From Lederbergia galactosidilytica (GTDB lineage Bacteria; Bacillota; Bacilli; Bacillales; Bacillaceae_C), in the NCBI RefSeq assembly GCF_017873565.1, contig NZ_JAGGKH010000027.1, positions 1-49,824 on the forward strand: a stretch of DNA of 49,824 nt. The letters run 5' to 3'. The notes under the pieces are model-generated. The model did no database searches, had not been told where the DNA came from, and saw nothing but the letters and a program-made list of their open reading frames with translations. A program made the translations under genes and the position numbers. The first letter of the stretch is position 1. Each line of letters opens with the position of its first letter. Positions 31,776 to 40,604 of the stretch are shown piece by piece.

Positions 31776-33122
31776 TTATAGTACACCGATCGCATCTAAA
31801 AACACAATAATAATGGCGATAGGAGCAACATATTTTATTAGTAAAAGCCATACTGCATATATTTTCTTACCATTATTCGAACCGGAATTTATCTCTTCCC
31901 ATAATGTTTTTCGGTTGATTTTGAATCCGACAAATATCGAAATAAGCAAAGCACCTATAGGCATAAGTATATTTGAGACAAGATAATCTGATAGATCAAA
32001 CATCGTTTTTCCAAATAGTGTAAAGTCACTCAAGACCCCTGCTGATAAAGCGGAAGGAATCCCAACAATAAAAATCAAAATCCCTGTTATCCACGTAACC
32101 TTCTGCCGTTTGCGCTGATCTCCTTTTGTGATCGCCGCAACAATGATCTCTACCATCGAGAAAGCCGAAGTTAATGTCGCAAATAAAAATAACACTAAAA
32201 ACAGAATCAAGAAGAGAGAACCAAATGGAATTTTATCAAATACGGCTGGCAGAACAACGAACAATAAGCCAGGTCCTTCGGTTGGTTCAAAGCCAAATGA
32301 AAATACGGCCGGGAAAATAGCTAGTCCTGCAAGCATTGAAATTAAAACATTCATCATCACAATCGTAAAGGCGGATTTAGGAAGATCCTCCTTTTTAGAC
32401 AAATAAGAACTATATGTCACCATAACAGATACCCCGACACTGATAGAAAAGAAAGATTGGCCAAGTGCAAATAAAATCGTTTTTGATGACAAATTTGAAA
32501 AATCTGGGTATAAAAAGAAGGAAAGTCCTTCGCTGATATTGTCCAATGTTAGGGAACGAATAATTAAAATAAGAAAAGCAATAAACAGTGCAGGCATCAT
32601 AATCTTGCTCGCCCGCTCAATTCCTTTCTGAACACCTTTTGCTACCACAACAATCGTAATAATGATAAAAATAAATTGTCCAATAATAGCATAGAAAGGA
32701 TTCGCAATCACGGAGTTGAAAACATCCCCATACATTTGCTCGGATAATCCTGATAAATGACCGGCCATTGTTTCATATAGGAAGATCAGGATCCATCCGC
32801 CAACAACGCTGTAAAATGATAATAAGATAAAACATGTCAACATTCCAAGTACACCAATTAGGTGCCAACTAGACCCTGGGGCATAAAATTTATAAGCCGA
32901 TACAGCGTCCTTCTGTGATCCGCGTCCGATCACAAATTCCGCTAATAAAATCGGCATTCCAATGAAAATTGTAAAAATTAAAAAGATAAGGAAAAATGCT
33001 CCCCCACCCGAAACACCCGTAATATAAGGAAATTTCCAAATTGCGCCTAATCCGATCGCAGACCCAGCAGTTGCCAAAATAAAGCCTAGTTTTGATGTCC
33101 ATTGTTCTTTCGATTGTGTCAT
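31776..33122 (-). CDS. Sodium-dependent transporter (SNF family)
   Basis: A membrane symporter of the neurotransmitter:sodium symporter family, 448 residues, probably importing an amino acid with Na+. The first helix shows the hallmark unwound segment [20 protein letters not shown] then [13 protein letters not shown]. The central [19 protein letters not shown] is the helix that completes the sodium site. I start it at the ATG at 33122 with AAGGGG 11 bases upstream, at [11 protein letters not shown]. The frame stays open to 33197. The substrate is unknown. Confidence 0.9.
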   Translation of the reverse strand: MTQSKEQWTSKLGFILATAGSAIGLGAIWKFPYITGVSGGGAFFLIFLIFTIFIGMPILLAEFVIGRGSQKDAVSAYKFYAPGSSWHLIGVLGMLTCFILLSFYSVVGGWILIFLYETMAGHLSGLSEQMYGDVFNSVIANPFYAIIGQFIFIIITIVVVAKGVQKGIERASKIMMPALFIAFLILIIRSLTLDNISEGLSFFLYPDFSNLSSKTILFALGQSFFSISVGVSVMVTYSSYLSKKEDLPKSAFTIVMMNVLISMLAGLAIFPAVFSFGFEPTEGPGLLFVVLPAVFDKIPFGSLFLILFLVLFLFATLTSAFSMVEIIVAAITKGDQRKRQKVTWITGILIFIVGIPSALSAGVLSDFTLFGKTMFDLSDYLVSNILMPIGALLISIFVGFKINRKTLWEEINSGSNNGKKIYAVWLLLIKYVAPIAIIIVFLDAIGVL

Positions 33123-33334
33123 TGATATAATACCCCTTATGTAAAAACGCCATGATAGTGTCTGAATCATAAATACATCCAAAACATAATCAAGCATACA
33201 TGGATGACTCTAAAAAGTAAAGAAAATCGCAATAGTATTAGATGCTTCTTTCTAATTTCATTTAGATTAAAATTCTCTCTGCTAATATCTTTAATCTGCT
33301 AAAATATACATTCTTTCTGCTTAAGGAGGCTCTT

Positions 33335-33514
33335 ATGAACAAATACGGGACAATTTATTTGGTAACGCTTTTATTGATTGAAATTTTACTATTCACAATA
33401 CGACTTGATGCCAATCTTTTCTTTATACTAATAGCATCCCTAATTCTAGCTATTATTGGCATTATCCTTGCATTCTTGGTGGGCGGGGCTACGCAAAGGA
33501 TATTCATCGCATAA
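33335..33514 (+). CDS. Small membrane protein, 59 residues
   Basis: Missed by a length cut-off but well supported. AAGGAGGCTCTT precedes the ATG. The frame reads MNKYGTIYLVTLLLIEILLF and continues with FFILIASLILAIIGIILAFL before a short tail GGATQRIFIA. Two membrane helices are predicted. No family recognised. It lies divergently from the symporter. Confidence 0.65.
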   Translation: MNKYGTIYLVTLLLIEILLFTIRLDANLFFILIASLILAIIGIILAFLVGGATQRIFIA

Positions 33515-33822
33515 TGAGCGTATACTTCATCCATGAAACTGAAGTGGCTTCGCTCACTCCGCCTTATGTACAAGGGAAACTAGCTTTATCTTTTTCAATG
33601 CTTAGGTTGTGAGCATGCCCTCATGATTGTTTTCTGGAAAAAACCTTCATCATCTCTCTAATCCTATTACACACCGTCACTCGTACATATTTATGTATCC
33701 TGCTAGCAACTATGTTCTTTCTAGATGTAAGAGCACACAACGAATAATTTATAATCCGATATTCCGCTGATTGAATACGAGAATAAGTTTTGACAATATA
33801 TATTTTGTAATCTTTCATTTAA
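33515..33822. other. Intergenic stretch; unsupported minus-strand frame
   Basis: A 65-codon minus frame (33621-33818) is open but has no family signature, and its ribosome binding site is poor. Otherwise no features. Confidence 0.35.
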
Positions 33823-34446
33823 TTAGGCAAGTAAAGGCTTTATTTTCAAGAGTCCGAGATCGATAGATGTTTCTATGTAGCCAATAATTTGAACGAATGT
33901 AAAAACATTAAGTTTTTCATGTATAACTTTCTCTTCATACTCCATATCGCCTAATACAGAAGGAACGAATTTTTCCACATCTTGCGCTTTCACTTCTTCC
34001 AAATCGATCATTGCAGGAATTTGACCAAAAGCCTTTTGCAAATCATTCGTGAGGCCGTAGTGTTCTAATAATTTTCCATTTAGTAATCGGAAATCCTGAT
34101 GATATAAAGTATACAATCCTTCATCAGCTTCCATTCTGTTTTTTAACCAAGAAAGATTAAATCCCCTTAGCCAAATATCATCGGCAATTAAATGGGCATA
34201 ATAGCCCATAAGATAATCGTTTTTGCTTTCTATATGTGAACGATATTTATGTAAAAAACCTTGATCGTCCACCCGCCTCGAATAGTCTTGAACATTACCG
34301 ATAAAGAAATGGGATGCATTCTTTTCTTCAAATGAAAAAACAGCGTCAGGAGCTACATTTCCAAGCAAAAATGCAGATTGATCTTTAATTGTTAAAGCCT
34401 CCGCAATTTTATAACCGATAATTGAATGCATGATTCTTGAACCCAT
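33823..34446 (-). CDS. Zinc-dependent phospholipase C-like hydrolase
   Basis: A 207-residue all-helical protein resembling the zinc-dependent phospholipase C family. Metal-ligand motifs are visible: an early His in MHSIIGYKIAEAL, then LLGNVAPDA, KNASHFF, and YLMGYYAHLIADDIW with a His and Asp pair. The family includes phospholipases and uncharacterised hydrolases, so phospholipid cleavage is only an inference. The start has GGGGGAGGACTG directly before ATG, a strong site. No signal peptide is visible. Confidence 0.75.
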   Translation of the reverse strand: MGSRIMHSIIGYKIAEALTIKDQSAFLLGNVAPDAVFSFEEKNASHFFIGNVQDYSRRVDDQGFLHKYRSHIESKNDYLMGYYAHLIADDIWLRGFNLSWLKNRMEADEGLYTLYHQDFRLLNGKLLEHYGLTNDLQKAFGQIPAMIDLEEVKAQDVEKFVPSVLGDMEYEEKVIHEKLNVFTFVQIIGYIETSIDLGLLKIKPLLA

Positions 34447-34560
34447 CAGTCCTCCCCCCTTCTTTCCTATTTTAATATTTATACTCTATATATCTGGCTC
34501 CAAAAGCTTAATATTTATTAAAAGAAAGCCATCCTCAACTTGGATTACGAAAAACATATT

Positions 34561-35037
34561 CTAATATTCGATCTGCAAATACTCCGGTGGTTTATCCACT
34601 CCAAAATGCTTTTCAATGGATAGAAGAACCTCATCATTTCCAGGCAATGAAACTGTTTCGATCGCTTCAGTGAATGATAGCCATCTATACTCACTATGTT
34701 CTTCATTTAATTCTACTTCCTCATCATTTTCCACGTAACCTACAAATACAGGAGCTAAATAAACATAATTTTCCTGGGGAGAATAAATTTGATCGAACTT
34801 ATTTGCCGAATATAATAAGATTTTAGAAATCCCCGTTTCTTCTTTGATTTCTCGTAAAGCAGATTCCCAAGCCGTTTCTCCACTTTCAATACTTCCCCCC
34901 ATATAACACCAAACATCTTGCAGTATTGGGGTTGCTCTTTTCAATAATAAAACTTTATATTCATTTTCCATTTTTTTCAGTAAAACTACGGCTATTCCCT
35001 TACATCTTATAGGTACTTCAAAATCTTCCTTCCGCAT
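34561..35037 (-). CDS. Nudix hydrolase
   Basis: A second Nudix pyrophosphohydrolase in the window, 158 residues. Its Nudix box is GGSIESGETAWESALREIKE then ETGI, complete with catalytic glutamates. The sequence upstream, RCKGIAVVLLKK, is the first strand. I start it at the ATG at 35037, which has AGGAG 7 bases upstream. The earlier in-frame ATG at 35055 is followed by that ribosome binding site, so it is unlikely. The substrate is unknown. It lies 18 bases or more from the MDR reductase stop and may be co-transcribed with it. Confidence 0.85.
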   Translation of the reverse strand: MRKEDFEVPIRCKGIAVVLLKKMENEYKVLLLKRATPILQDVWCYMGGSIESGETAWESALREIKEETGISKILLYSANKFDQIYSPQENYVYLAPVFVGYVENDEEVELNEEHSEYRWLSFTEAIETVSLPGNDEVLLSIEKHFGVDKPPEYLQIEY

Positions 35038-35072
35038 ATAGTCTCTCCTTTCCACTTAATCTCCATGTATAG

Positions 35073-36062
35073 TTACCGCAAGCTACTTGTTAAAAACACT
35101 TTTCCTCTACTTCTCTTTACAGATTTAACCGCCTTTTTTACATCTAGCAAATCATATTGTGAGTTAGGCTTCATCAAACGTAGCTGCTGAGTTTCTACAA
35201 GTTTTATTATACTTTTAAATGTTCTTTGCCATTGATCCGCTGAAACATTTTTGTTCCAATGGCGTAAATGAAACATCTTCACATTCACTTTGGCTTTGTT
35301 AACAATATTTGCCCAATTGACCGGGACTCCCGATAAAAGGCCAATAGTGGAAAATTGTCCATTCGGACGGACACAGAATGCTAAATCATCCCCATCCCTT
35401 CCACCGATTGAATCAATTGCTGCTGTTGCTCCCATGCCATTTGTTAAAGTCATGACAGTTTCATAAAGCGGCATTTTCGAAGTATCAATCACTTGAGAAG
35501 CCCCTAGCCCAAGCAAAACATCAGTATATGTATCATCTCTCGTCACCGCAATCAGGCGAAAGCCAAGAATCTTCGCTAATTGAGCAAAAATATGTCCGAT
35601 CGCAGATCCACAAGCATTCACTAATAACCAATCATTGGGTTTTAAGATTAAAACTTCCCTACAAATCACCCACGCTGTAATGGGATTAATATACAATTGG
35701 GCTGCCGACACATTATCGATAGAATCTGGTATGGGGACAGCAAACGGAGCAGATGTTTTCACAAATTCTTGCCATGTACCTTCACCACGCAGAGGTAAAA
35801 CCCGTTGACCAATCAGATTTTTTGAAACGACTGGACCGATCGCTTCGACAACTCCCACACCTTCGTAGCCAGGAATCATCGGCAAAGCAATTCGATGGGA
35901 ATACGCTCCACTAATAGGAATTAAATCAGATGGATTAATGGGGCGGGTCAACATTCGTACAAGGACCTCATTTTCTTTTGGGTGTGTGATACTTTGATAT
36001 TCAACTTTTAACACATCTTCAGGGCTACCAAATTCGTAGAATCTAATACATTTTGCATTCAA
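35073..36062 (-). CDS. MDR family oxidoreductase (enoyl reductase-like)
   Basis: A medium-chain dehydrogenase/reductase without structural zinc ligands, of the quinone/enoyl-thioester reductase branch. The catalytic-domain block PINPSDLIPISGAYSHRIAL then PMIPGYEGVGVV resembles mitochondrial-type enoyl reductases. The NADPH fold shows NACGSAIGHIFAQLAKILGF in place of the usual GxGxxG. The start is a TTG at 36062 with AAAGGAG 10 bases upstream; the nearby ATG is out of frame. The substrate is unknown. It lies directly behind a decayed gene. Confidence 0.8.
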   Translation of the reverse strand: MNAKCIRFYEFGSPEDVLKVEYQSITHPKENEVLVRMLTRPINPSDLIPISGAYSHRIALPMIPGYEGVGVVEAIGPVVSKNLIGQRVLPLRGEGTWQEFVKTSAPFAVPIPDSIDNVSAAQLYINPITAWVICREVLILKPNDWLLVNACGSAIGHIFAQLAKILGFRLIAVTRDDTYTDVLLGLGASQVIDTSKMPLYETVMTLTNGMGATAAIDSIGGRDGDDLAFCVRPNGQFSTIGLLSGVPVNWANIVNKAKVNVKMFHLRHWNKNVSADQWQRTFKSIIKLVETQQLRLMKPNSQYDLLDVKKAVKSVKRSRGKVFLTSSLR

Positions 36063-36077
36063 GACAGTAAGTCTCCT

Positions 36078-36294
36078 TTATTCATCAGCTTCCTGTTCTG
36101 CTGAAACTAAAATACTTAATCCATGTTTTTCACCATAATCCCACATTTTTACCCAAGGATAAGTATGAGTGGTAGATGAAAGCTCATTCTTCCAATGGCT
36201 TTATAATATTGATATCACATTTGATTGCACTTAAATTTGCTGCGGGATGAATGCTAACCTCTCTTCCCGTATCATTATAATATACAAACCTCAT
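36078..36294 (-). pseudogene. Small hypothetical protein, frameshifted
   Basis: Two frames join into one 70-odd residue protein: MRFVYYNDTGREVSIHPAAN then KCDINIIKPLE, and after a one-base shift NELSSTTHTYPWVKMWDYG then EKHGLSILVSAEQEADE. The total length (217 bases) is one base more than a multiple of three, so a single inserted base, near 36190, explains it. This short family is found in Bacillus; its function is unknown. It overlaps the decayed DUF4871 gene by 20 bases. Confidence 0.65.
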
Positions 36295-36803
36295 TGTTTT
36301 TCCCTTTTTTTACCTTTACAAATACATTGCCAAGTAATTCCTCTCCAATATATGCCTCTAACTTCCACATCCCGACATTCGGTAACATCATCATTGATGG
36401 GATGTGATGGTCTGCCCGGAATTAGGTGCAAGCGAACCATTGGAAGGGAATTCAAAAACAGTCATTTGCTCATTCGTTTCCAAATTCACACCACCAACCT
36501 TAAACGGGCTGTGTTAATAACTTTTCCTCTCCCCAAAAAATGCCATATATATTTCTGTGATTCCTCTTCTATAAAGGGGCCGTATTCGCCAAATCCAAGT
36601 TTTCCTGTATCGCCAATGCGGAAAATAAAATCGTCCGTTTGCCCATCATCAGTCACTATGATCTCCCTAATAAGTGTTGGACTCTCTTCCCAACTTTCCT
36701 TGGCTTTTTTCATCGTCTCATTTGAACATCCTACTAAGCCTATGAGAGCAAAAAATGTAATGATGACAAATCCTAATTTATTCACCTTTTTCTCTCCCAT
36801 CAC
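36275..36803 (-). pseudogene. DUF4871 lipoprotein, multiply frameshifted
   Basis: The first part is a lipoprotein, NKLGFVIITFFALIGLVGC with lipobox VGC, followed by LGFGEYGPFIEEESQKYIWH. Homology then moves to another frame (PFKVGGVNLETNEQMTVFEF, NGSLAPNSGQTITSHQ). After a second shift it continues as SMMMLPNVGMWKLEAYIGEE then LLGNVFVKVKKGK. This order matches the DUF4871 family. At least two shifts make it a true pseudogene in all likelihood. Confidence 0.75.
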
Positions 36804-36883
36804 CTAATTTCCCAATATTTTGATAGTTCATTTTAAAATGAATCTCATAAGTAACGGCTTATATTCTCTCTTTAAAAGTAGCT

Positions 36884-37459
36884 TTACGTAGTAACTCTAT
36901 GCCAACCTATATCTCCTAAAAAATGATCACGCGTCACAGCTTCCCCTAAATATTGGCGATACGCTGTAATCGTTCCATCATGAGAAACAATGAATATCCT
37001 ATCTTTATTGAGGCTTTTACACCAAGTAATAAATTGTTTGGCTAAATCAATAAATGTATCTTGAGGAATTGTATTAATCCCTGTTTGCCAATGGATTTCT
37101 TCTATATTTGCCATCTCCAGTTGGGGGAATTCTTTTTTAATCGTTTCTATTTTTAATATTTGGTCACAACCATAAGCGCTCTCTGCTGATAATAAAGGAA
37201 ACATTCGAGGACCTATAAATGGATGAACAATTTTTTGACAGTGTACATCGTTTGTCCAGATTAATGCAGTTTGGATCGTACGTCTAAGAGGACTAATGAT
37301 AAATAAATCATCTGTGGAAACTGGAAATGTTTTTTGGAGCCAATCTGCTTGTGCTTCCCCTATCTCAGTTAAGGAAGGGTCTAACATTTGTAAGCTTTGT
37401 GGTGGTCTTAATACATGCTGTCCCTGTGCGTGACGAAAAAAATATAGTTCGATAACCAT
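36884..37459 (-). CDS. Histidine phosphatase family protein
   Basis: A 191-residue enzyme of the phosphoglycerate mutase-like superfamily. The phosphohistidine motif is FFRHAQGQ at residues 7-14, and the second Arg is in SPLRRTIQTALIW. The second catalytic His lies in FIVSHDGTITAYRQYLGEAV. The substrate cannot be told. The RBS AGGAG ends a few bases before the ATG. It follows the region of decayed genes but is itself intact. Confidence 0.82.
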   Translation of the reverse strand: MVIELYFFRHAQGQHVLRPPQSLQMLDPSLTEIGEAQADWLQKTFPVSTDDLFIISPLRRTIQTALIWTNDVHCQKIVHPFIGPRMFPLLSAESAYGCDQILKIETIKKEFPQLEMANIEEIHWQTGINTIPQDTFIDLAKQFITWCKSLNKDRIFIVSHDGTITAYRQYLGEAVTRDHFLGDIGWHRVTT

Positions 37460-37515
37460 TCGCTCCTTTTTTTCAATATAGTCCGTTTTAATCTCTCATA
37501 TTGAATAACTTTCTT

Positions 37516-37749
37516 CTATTCCTTTAAAAACCTTATCAATGCATCATTAAATTCCAATGGATTATCCTGATTGGAACAATGACTTGCATTATGGATCTCA
37601 ACCAATCCAATTTCATCGGTATTTTTTGCATCATCATACATATATGACCACGATTCACTTTTTACACTACATATTTTGCGTTTTACTACAAACCATAGTT
37701 TGTATAGTCCTGAAAATACAAGGGAGCCCCGTGTAGGAATATTAACCAT
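37516..37749 (-). pseudogene. Alpha/beta hydrolase, C-terminal fragment
   Basis: The end IGLVEIHNASHCSNQDNPLE then FNDALIRFL matches the catalytic-His strand and final helix of alpha/beta hydrolases, with the likely His in NASHCSNQDNP. The first 45 residues are not typical, and no nucleophile Ser region is present. It is a leftover of a larger gene. Confidence 0.55.
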
Positions 37750-37795
37750 TCTCGATCGAATGTTTATCGGAGCTAGGTCTTTCCTATAAATCCTT

Positions 37796-37896
37796 TCCCA
37801 CTAATGTGTCGATATTTAATCCATTGTTTCCACTGCACATCAATTTGATGCAATGCACCTTACAGTCCATATGCTTCTCCTTCATTACAGACTCGA
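37796..37896 (-). pseudogene. DinB-like gene, 5' duplicate fragment
   Basis: About 100 bases are closely similar to the 5' end of the DinB-like gene at 42390-42807, including the ribosome binding region and the ATGGACTG start. The minus strand reads MDCKVHCIKLM instead of MDCQAALHQIE after a shift. Only the start of the gene is left. Confidence 0.65.
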
Positions 37897-38153
37897 TTGA
37901 CTGTGAAGGCTACATTTTATGGTTAAGATGCCGCCTTCTGAAATGTTATTTCATTTTTATATTCTATTCATGATTAAAGACATAGTCTGTTGGTTGGGAT
38001 ATTTCCCCAGCAATCAGTTTATTGCTTAAAATACCCGTAGAGCTTATTGAAAATCTTTATTTACTTTTACCTTATAATGAGGGATCAATTGATCATATAG
38101 TTTAATGCCTCTACATCTGGATAGGCATTTCCCCTTTCCACTCCCATCAAAAT
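37897..38153. other. Intergenic stretch
   Basis: No supported gene. It lies between the DinB-like fragment and the intact DinB gene. Confidence 0.35.
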
Positions 38154-38690
38154 CTAGTCCTTCTTCACCAACATTTTCTTGATGATCCTTATTTGCCCTC
38201 TATGATTTAATTCATCCTCAAACACATGAAGCCATTTAAAATAATTGTTTGCTGGTTGATCGAACCAGAACGGTGTTTGCTGGAATAACCATTCATCCGG
38301 AAGTGTTTTAAACTTTTCAATCGTTTCATTCCGAGTTTCCACTAAAGCATTAATGTAAAAGTCGATTGTATTTCCCCGGATTTGTTCTCGTGCTTTTCCA
38401 CCTAATTCTAAAGCAGGATTTAATTCGGCAATTTCTACATCTGTAACCTTCCGATTATGGAATGTTTCAATTTGATACGCTTTTTCTACTGCTACCATAT
38501 GTGCCAATAACATCCCTATTGAATTAGCATCATCATCATATAGAAAATCCAATTCCTCTTTTGTTAATTGTTTTACCTCCTCAAGAGTCATTACCCTCGT
38601 ATAATTCATCATTGAAACCAACTTACTAAACTCGAGGCTCAAGTCCCCCTTTAGATCAATTAAAAATAACGTTTTCAACTCTGCCTCCAT
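38154..38690 (-). CDS. DinB family protein
   Basis: A 178-residue four-helix-bundle protein of the DinB/YfiT superfamily. The metal-binding His positions fit LLAHMVAVEKAY and VFEDELNHRGQIRII. Relatives bind a divalent metal and include thiol-dependent S-transferases and uncharacterised proteins, so no reaction can be assigned. The ATG has AGGAG 6 bases upstream. It is not close to the second, decayed DinB-like gene in sequence but belongs to the same superfamily. Confidence 0.8.
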   Translation of the reverse strand: MEAELKTLFLIDLKGDLSLEFSKLVSMMNYTRVMTLEEVKQLTKEELDFLYDDDANSIGMLLAHMVAVEKAYQIETFHNRKVTDVEIAELNPALELGGKAREQIRGNTIDFYINALVETRNETIEKFKTLPDEWLFQQTPFWFDQPANNYFKWLHVFEDELNHRGQIRIIKKMLVKKD

Positions 38691-38787
38691 CTTTTTCTCC
38701 TACTTCCCATTCAAATTTTCTTAGTGTTCGTGTATCGAATGCTAAACAACTCAAACTGGCTTTCATTTTGGTTGAAAATACATATAG

Positions 38788-39366
38788 TTAAATACTTTGT
38801 AAAATAATATGTTTATTCTTAACAAAATAATCCCATCCCGACAATAAAGTTACAACCATGGCGATCCATAATGATAAAACATCAAATGGAATTCCTAAAT
38901 AAACAAACGGGTAATTATGCAATAGTAATGCTGAAATAGAGATGATTTGAAGACGTGTTTTCCATTTCGCAATGTTACTTGCTGCAATGACGATTCCTTT
39001 CTTCACAGCTATAAGACGTAATCCCGTTACTGCGACCTCGCGGCTTAAAATAATCACCGCAATCCAGGCTGGAATAATCTGCATATTGACTAGGGCAATC
39101 AACGCAGCAGCTACCAATAATTTATCAGCTAATGGATCCAAAAATCTCCCTAAATCAGTAATTAAATTTAATTTCCTTGCATAATATCCATCCAATCCGT
39201 CCGTAATCGAGGCGATAATAAATAATAACGCCGCAACAAGATGAGCAATAGATAAATTACTATCACCTATTTTAATCTTAGCAAATGTAAACGGAGCCAA
39301 TAAAAAAATTAAAAAAACAGGTATAAAACATGTCCTTATTACCGTTATTTTATTTGGTAAATTCAT
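38788..39366 (-). CDS. pgsA: CDP-diacylglycerol-glycerol-3-phosphate phosphatidyltransferase
   Basis: A membrane enzyme of phospholipid synthesis that makes phosphatidylglycerol phosphate from CDP-diacylglycerol and glycerol-3-phosphate. The CDP-alcohol phosphotransferase motif is complete: DGLDGYYARKLNLITDLGRF with LDPLADK, carrying the metal-binding aspartates. About four or five helices follow. The ATG has AGGAGGGAAGATGA upstream. In Bacillus the housekeeping pgsA normally lies near cinA-recA; this isolated accessory setting suggests a second copy, which is inference. Confidence 0.88.
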   Translation of the reverse strand: MNLPNKITVIRTCFIPVFLIFLLAPFTFAKIKIGDSNLSIAHLVAALLFIIASITDGLDGYYARKLNLITDLGRFLDPLADKLLVAAALIALVNMQIIPAWIAVIILSREVAVTGLRLIAVKKGIVIAASNIAKWKTRLQIISISALLLHNYPFVYLGIPFDVLSLWIAMVVTLLSGWDYFVKNKHIILQSI

Positions 39367-39844
39367 TCATCTTCCCTCCTAATGAAACCAAGCCCTAAAG
39401 TTACCCTATTTAATCCCTTCTTTCTATAATCCTTGATCGTTGTTATAGAAATCTACCGCATTACATTAAATTCCATTCAATGAGGAGGCTTGACACTAGG
39501 GAACGCAGGCTAAATTCGTGCCGACCTAGCGGCAGGCTCAAAGCGCAACGCCTGCATGGCCCACATCCTGCAGGCCTTCGGAAAGCGAGGTATATTTCCG
39601 GGTCGGGTTATTTTCACGCTAGTAGTTCGGAGTTTTCTTAAGCGAAAACACCTTTCTCCCAGCCTCGTTTGCTTCATCATTCGTACTAATGACGATTTCA
39701 GTATTACCTATGGTTTTAATATTCTCAACCTTCATAGTAACACCCCATTTGTAGATAACACAAAGCATAGGACCAATATTTTAAAGAGAAATGGGTACCC
39801 AAAAATTAGGTTTTTACCGCTTGGGGGAAAAGCTTTGTCTCTTA
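39367..39844. other. Intergenic stretch with a GC-rich island
   Basis: At about 39485-39610 there is a GC-rich block with GCAGGC/GCCTGC-type short repeats. It resembles the other GC-rich dispersed elements in composition but I cannot align it well. The plus-strand frame crossing it has no protein-like character. Confidence 0.4.
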
Positions 39845-40594
39845 TTACTTAATCTGGTGATACTTTACAACATCCTCTAAATAAGCTTCTGCTTTCTCGA
39901 TAAGATGACGTTCTCCTAAATTCCATTGCTCCCTATTTTTATCGACTGATTGAAAGGCGGTGAGTATCTCTTCATTACCTTCTGTTACATTCCGAACCAT
40001 GTCGTGCCAATCATTTGCTAATGATCTGGCTAAAGACGACTCGATTGGAACTTTTGAGGCCTTATAGGCAGCGGCTCGTAATGATAACTTTCTAAAGGTA
40101 TTGTAAAAGTCTAAAGCCATGGTTTCGGATGTAAATACCTGTTGAAATATTTTTGCTTCCTTTTCAGAAAACTTATACTCTTTCCAAGTTAACATATTTA
40201 CATCATTCAAGGAGCGTATCAAATAAGATAACACTTCCCACGGTGTTTTATATCCTTTATTTATTAATTCTTTTACTACCATTACTCCATCTAGTTTAGC
40301 CTGGATACTTTCTTTTTGAGAGTAAAGCACTGACTCTTGATCATCGAGAATACTTTTTATATCTTTATTCTCTACGGTAACTAACTTGTCTTTAATCTCA
40401 CTCAGGGAAAAACCAATCGATTTATAAAACGTAATCTGTCCAAGTAAATAAAGTTGCTTTTCAGAATAAACCCTGTGCCCTAGTTCGTTTCGGTTTGCTT
40501 TTAAAATCCCCTCGTTATCATAATACTGGATCGTTCGAGGTGTCACGCCTGAGTGTTCACTCATTTCCTTTACAGAATATTCCTTTTTCATCAT
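39845..40594 (-). CDS. MerR family regulator (TipA-like)
   Basis: A 249-residue regulator with the MerR winged helix-turn-helix at the N-terminus (YSVKEMSEHSGVTPRTIQYY, then RNELGHRVYSEKQLYLL). A coiled dimerisation helix follows, then a helical C-terminal domain of about 120 residues of TipAS type. Such domains bind small molecules. It starts 10 bases after the hydrolase stop, so both are in one operon. A MerR-type promoter lies upstream of the hydrolase, which suggests autoregulation. Confidence 0.85.
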   Translation of the reverse strand: MMKKEYSVKEMSEHSGVTPRTIQYYDNEGILKANRNELGHRVYSEKQLYLLGQITFYKSIGFSLSEIKDKLVTVENKDIKSILDDQESVLYSQKESIQAKLDGVMVVKELINKGYKTPWEVLSYLIRSLNDVNMLTWKEYKFSEKEAKIFQQVFTSETMALDFYNTFRKLSLRAAAYKASKVPIESSLARSLANDWHDMVRNVTEGNEEILTAFQSVDKNREQWNLGERHLIEKAEAYLEDVVKYHQIK

Positions 40595-40604
40595 CTCATC
40601 CCTT

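Noticed and set aside
33621-33818. Minus-strand 65-codon frame next to the phospholipase-like gene
   Set aside because: Poor RBS and no recognisable motif; kept only as an intergenic note.
36247-36807. Plus-strand 186-codon frame
   Set aside because: It is antisense to the DUF4871 pseudogene, which explains its length and lack of features.
39556-39852. Plus-strand 98-codon frame near the GC-rich island
   Set aside because: No ribosome binding site, no protein-like pattern, and it spans a repeat-like block.
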